Source: Mactra quadrangularis
Taxonomy: Eukaryota > Mollusca > Bivalvia > Venerida > Mactridae
NCBI GenBank assembly: GCA_025267735.1
Contig: CM046299.1
Span: 19,552,232 to 19,616,231 of the forward strand
DNA length: 64,000 bases
Direction: 5' to 3'
Shown here: positions 38,201-44,200 of the stretch, in pieces
Layout: every line of letters begins with the position of its first letter
Position numbering within the stretch: the first letter of the stretch is position 1
The notes under the pieces: model-generated
Seen by the model: the letters and a program-made list of their open reading frames with translations, nothing else
Databases searched by the model: none
Told to the model about the DNA's origin: nothing
Translations under genes and position numbers: made by a program

Positions 38201-41200
38201 GCCAGATTATGTCAGTTTCCACCCAACCCTCAACATTCAGATACATGTCACATGTTAGCCTTACATCATATGGAGAAGAATCCCAAAAGAGCAGCTTTCT
38301 TACTTAGTGATGCCATGGCTGTAACTTTTAGACATCAAGTCTTACTTAATAGTAATAAAAAAGCAAGGTAAGAATACATGGAAGTCTTCATAAGTTAACA
38401 GATCCTGAAGTTCAGGCATTTTTGGACTGGAATGGTTCTTTTCAGAAGTTAGGAAAAAATTATTTTCTCTCATTTAATGTTCTGGTAATATTTTATTTCC
38501 ATTGATGCAGAGGACTTGCCAGTACCTCGGGTCTGGTATATAAGTACTAGCTAAGCTACAGTTCACAAAAATAGAATTAGTCACAATGATGAGACTAGTA
38601 TATAGATGAAAGCAGGTTTACAATTTACAGATATTTGTTCAGTTTGTACATCATTGATTCATATACTTTACTCTCTTATTCATTGGTGTATTGTTTTGCC
38701 ATGTTTTTTAATTGTTTGCTGTGAAGAATTTTATTATTTTCATACAAATTTATCATTTTCATAGAATTTTACTATTTTCATAAGACTTCACTACTTTCAT
38801 AGGATTTAATTTTTTCCACATTTTATTTTTATTATTTTCACAAATATATTACTTCAAACAATTTTAGTAATCTTATACAAATAAGTTATTTTCATACCAT
38901 TATATTCTATTCTTACAATTTCATTATTTTCACACAATTTCATTAATTATAACCCCGCTTCGAAGAAGAGGGGGGTATACTGTTTTACCCTTGTCCGTGC
39001 GTCCGTCCGTCCATTACAAAATTTCCGTCGCAGTTTTCTCAGCAACTATAACATGCAGCAGCCTAATTCTTTGCATATTGCTTCAACCCATAGTCCCATG
39101 TGGTGTAAAGCGATTTCATGCTCCTTGCTCATCTACTTCCTGTTTGTCGCATATTTTTAGATTTTGTTAAATAAAAGTTACATTATGATAGTCATATTTC
39201 TCACTGCGGGGGTATCACTAGTGAGCATTAGCTCACAGATTTACTTGTTTCATACAATTTTGAATGGAACCTCTCTGCGATCAACCCTCAAGAAAGAGAC
39301 GCCTGGAAAGCAGGTGTGAGAAACCGCAGGCGTGCAGCTAGCCAGTTACCTGGAAGGGGGCCCACTGACGTGGATAATGCCCCCACACCTGCACTCTAAT
39401 CAAAATCCAAAGATGATGATGATGAATTTATTATATATTTTTTGTAATCTTACTTACTTGTTTATAGGAAAAGTGCTGAGAAGGAGAATAGTGGTGTAGA
39501 CAATGTTTTAGGTGATGTATCAAATTCTTTGTTTAACAAGGAGAATGAAAATCTGGATGCTACTATTAAAGCATTACCTGCAGGTATCTTATTTCATTTC
39601 TTTCCATAATTTTAATTGGATTTTAATGCTGTGTCAACCAGATTACAGTCGTGTTACTGAGACCAGTTCCCCTAACATAGCTTTCCTTGATCTTTGTGAA
39701 TAACTTGCACTCAATCAATCTTCCAAAAGACTAACTACTTCACTGTATACCTTATAATTAATGGAAGAAAATCAACATTGATGTCAAAACGTCATAGAAG
39801 GGTATAACTAGCTCGGATGAGGCTTGAACTAGCGCCCTTTGGGACACTAGATGGTATGTCCCACCACTGGATTACTGCTTTTATATGTATACTATATCAT
39901 GGGGTTGGACACTTACAGTGTCCTATGATTCTGAGGATTCCAAAGTATTAGGAGTCCCAGAGATTCTTATCTAGGGATTCTGTGTGGATCCCTATAAATT
40001 GCTTTCAGGCTGAATTGTTAATTACAATTATCGACTACAAAATTTGAAGTATAAACTCAAAAGTTCATCTCTTATTGGAGAAATTCCTAACATTACAGAG
40101 GAATCCCTGAGTAACTGACAAGAGATTTCTTTGTGATCCCTTGTAAAAGCAGTTTATGTCAACCCCTGTATTATTAATTGTATGTGTTTACATATTTCCC
40201 AGATTGGTGTGTTGTACAGTTATCAGTTGTAAGTTATGGGTCGTCATGGAAACAAATGATTCTTACCAGATTTGTAAAAGATAAATCGCCTATAGTACTT
40301 AAACTACCTGGCTTTTCATCACCTCAGGTTTGATTGGATTTTGTTTATATAGTCATCACCTTAACCCATTACCCTGAAGCCCTGGGTTTGTGAATTTTTA
40401 AATTTCATGTAGTTAAGTTTGATGAAAATTTTGCCCATAAATATTAACTTTATAAATTTTGAGTTAGTGCTGCAGAACATTTCCTGCAATGATTGTTATG
40501 TACAGGATGTAAAATTTTTGAATCATTATATTCCACACATCCTGCAGGACAATTCTATTTACATCTATTTTATACTCCACAGTGCTAACTTTATACTGTC
40601 ATATTAAAACCTTAGTCAACACAAAGCTGCTTAACTGGAACAAGCATTTTCATTGACTGACACAAACAAGATTGTCATTTTCAATTTTGTTGACCTGATA
40701 AAAATACATGGTGTGTGTTTGGACTGAACCCACTACCTTTCATGTTGTAAGCAGACATTCTACCACATTTCCATAAAAGCTAGCTTGAAGACAATGGAGA
40801 GCATTTGCATTATTATACCCCCGCTTCGAAGAAGAGGGGGGTGCGTGTGTGCGTCCGTCCATCCGTTACAAAATTTCCGTCACAGTTTTCTCAGCAACTA
40901 TAACATGCAACAGCCTAATACTTTGCATATTGCTTCATCCCATAGTCCCATGTGGTGTAAAGCGATTTCATGCTCCTTGCTCATCTACTTCCTGTTAGTC
41001 GCATATTTTTAGATTTTTGCGGGGGTATCACTAGTGAGCATTAGCTCACAGATTTACTTGTTTTTTTTCTTTTTTTTTCTAAGATTTTGATTATTATTCG
41101 TACATTTTCATGGAATTACTTCACATTACACCATAAAGCAAAAAAAAAATGTTCTAATTCTCTTCTTTGTATTTTTATATCATTTAGGGTCAAACAATTA

Positions 41201-44200
41201 TTAAAGAATTTGCCAGTATAATTGAACAAGGCTCTAATACAAGAAATATAGAAAATATATCTGAATGGTGGAATATCAGGTCTCGTTTAGACTCAGAATT
41301 ATATAACCTGGTACAGAGGATGGAGAAACATTGGCTTGGAATATGGAAGTGTGCTTTAATACCTGGGAAATGTCGACCAGAGTTGTTGAAATGTGTAGAG
41401 AAAGATATCAGTAAAATTACACAAACTGATATTGATATTTCATATATTGAGGTAAGAAAATATGATGAGGTGTTTGTCAAAGTGTAAATCTTTGATTGTA
41501 TTATGTTAACATTTGTTGCTATACTCAAATTATATCACAAAATATTGTTACACATTGATACAGGCTTAGGTATAAATGCAGATTACCATCAATTTGTGAC
41601 CCAATGTCAACTCGGCAATTATAACATTTATTTTTCCTTGGATTTTTACATTCATGAGTAGTATTTAGACCTTTTACCTCAAACTAAGTCATTCCTACAA
41701 CAATTTTAGACAAATTTATCATAATTCCGCCATTTACAATATTGCCATGTTTACCTTAACTGTAAAATTACAATTAGTTATGGTTCAGCACTGGGCACCA
41801 TGAAGCTCTACCTATTGTTAAGGTTTCAGACCAAAGAATATTATTGAAGCATATTCTAGTAAACTCTTACTTAAATAGTGAAATTATATTATTGATAGTT
41901 GTTTGACGTATATAGGATGTGTAGACAACTTGAGGTCTTAGGGCCTCATACTATAATGGCATAATTTTACTTTATTTTTAGCTTCTACTACTAGCAGAGA
42001 AGACACATGGATCAGGGAAAGAATTAAAACAATGTATAGAACATGTTGTAGGATGTAATATAGATCAAACTGATATAGAGAAGATTTTTGTGATATTAAA
42101 GAAATATTCTAAATGTTTAAACACACATTCTGATACTCAACATACTATACTTATACTTGATAAGGTACGTTATTACTGTTTTATTAACCCGAGTTTGTTG
42201 CGCAGTTTTTAGCGCATCTGAATCTAGTGTCCTGAAGGGGGTACGGATTAGAATCTCATCCAAAGAAGTAATGCCCCTCCATGAACTTTTTTAAATAATA
42301 TAAATTTTCCTCCTTCAGTAAGGTTTATTGAGAAGTTTCTGGCCTGGTAGAGGGGTAGTTGAGTACTGGTTATGGACTGGGGTCCAGGAAAGCTAGGTTA
42401 GGTGCTCTGGAAGCCATTATATAACCTATACAATGTGTTGTTACAGTGTTAAACCCAACAAAATAAAATTGTGTTTTATCATAGTTGGCCTCAAGTTAAT
42501 GGAAAGCAGCTGCTGTCGTAACTTTATTTTTCAGAAGAAAAAAATCATTTTTAGCTCATCTCTTTGGAGAAAAGTGGGACTATCCTACTCTCTTGTGTGT
42601 CGATTTCTTGGTCAAGTTTTTCGATGCAACTGTTTTATATCTTTGAAACCACTGAATTGATTCATTTTGTAACTTTATACATGTAGTTTGGGTTAAACAT
42701 CAGGTTGCATAACTCTAGCATGAATTTTGACTGAGTTGTGGTCCTTTAATTCTCTGAAGTTCTAAGTTAGAAGTTTTTGATGCAAATATTATAACTTCGA
42801 TTACTTATCTCAATGATTTATTTTGTTTCTGCTAGCAGTCTGAATAGTAGAGTCTGTTTTCCATGGACTGCTCTTGTTACATTTTTCCTTTGGTTTTATT
42901 ATTAGACAACACATAAAGTCATGAAGTTTCTTTTAAATTCTCAAATACAAAAATTCCAATATTTTTTCAATTTCTGTTGCAATTTTTTCTTGAAATGTTC
43001 AAGAATGTGAATTTTTCATTTAAGACTGTTCAGCATTTACCATGGGAAGGTATGAAAATATTATCACAGAGGTCAGTATCTAGGATGCCATGTTTGTCCC
43101 ATATAGTATCACAACTCAATCAACTACAAGATAATGAGAACTCTGTACTCGTAAAGGGAGTTAATCCTAAGAATACATATTATATCTTGAATCCTAATGC
43201 AGATCTACCTAGAACTGAGCAGCATTTTAAAGATTGGTTCATTGGGTAAGTGGATTTATTCCATGGATGGAAAAAGTCTAAAATTTCAAAAACTTTAATT
43301 TCCTCAAATTTCTCATATTGAGTCATCTCAGAAGACTTTGAATTGCAAAATTATGAAATTGACTTACGATACCTTTTTTGCAAGAATTTTTGTCAAAGGT
43401 GCCCTGAACTGAAGGACAAGTCCCATAAACTTTCATCAGTGATTCATTCATTCTTCCAAATCTAAGCAGCAGTCATGATGTCTTTGAAGTGTTCATCTTT
43501 TTTAGGCTAGAAGAAATCTTACACAACACATGCAGTTACATGTATATAGTTTTACTCAGTAACAATAGAATGTCCACATGGAAGATTGGATTTATTCAAA
43601 TATGTGGCTTGTTAAATAAAGTCTTTATTATTATTATAGTCATTAATGTACATGCTTTCGGATCCAAGAATGTAAGACATATAAAGTCACACAGAAATTA
43701 TTCATGTTTTTACAATTTAGAGGAGAGGAACAACTGTAGAAACAAGCCATAGTTTATTATTATCTTTGTCAATATTTTCAGTGAAAAAGAATGGAAAGGC
43801 GTTGTTGGTTGTGTTCCAACTAGTGAACAATATGTTGAAGCATTAACTGAGAGAGATTTATTAATGTAAGTATACAAATACTGTGTTGTTTTGTTTGCTA
43901 TATCATGTTATTTTTAGCCGAATTTTTCAACGAAAAAAATTTGGCTAATATTTTGGCGAAACATGGGCAGACGGTTGGGCATCCGGTGTCGTTAACAATT
44001 GCATTAAAGTTTTTAATTTAGCATATACAGTACCCATTAAAAGTTTGGATACAAAAGAAATTTACTACACTTCTTGAATATATCATGCTATTTTTGACAA
44101 TTTTTATGTCCCTAATGCTTCATTTGAGAAGAAAAAAGATCCCTTCATTTAGATCGTTCCAAAATGGGGCGAGCAAGCAAAGGAAAACAAATCTTAATTC

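Noticed and set aside
40785..41012. Open frame starting MKTMESICIII
   Set aside because: It lies inside a copy of the 'CCCCGCTTCGAAG' repeat; the same accidental frame recurs in the other copies.
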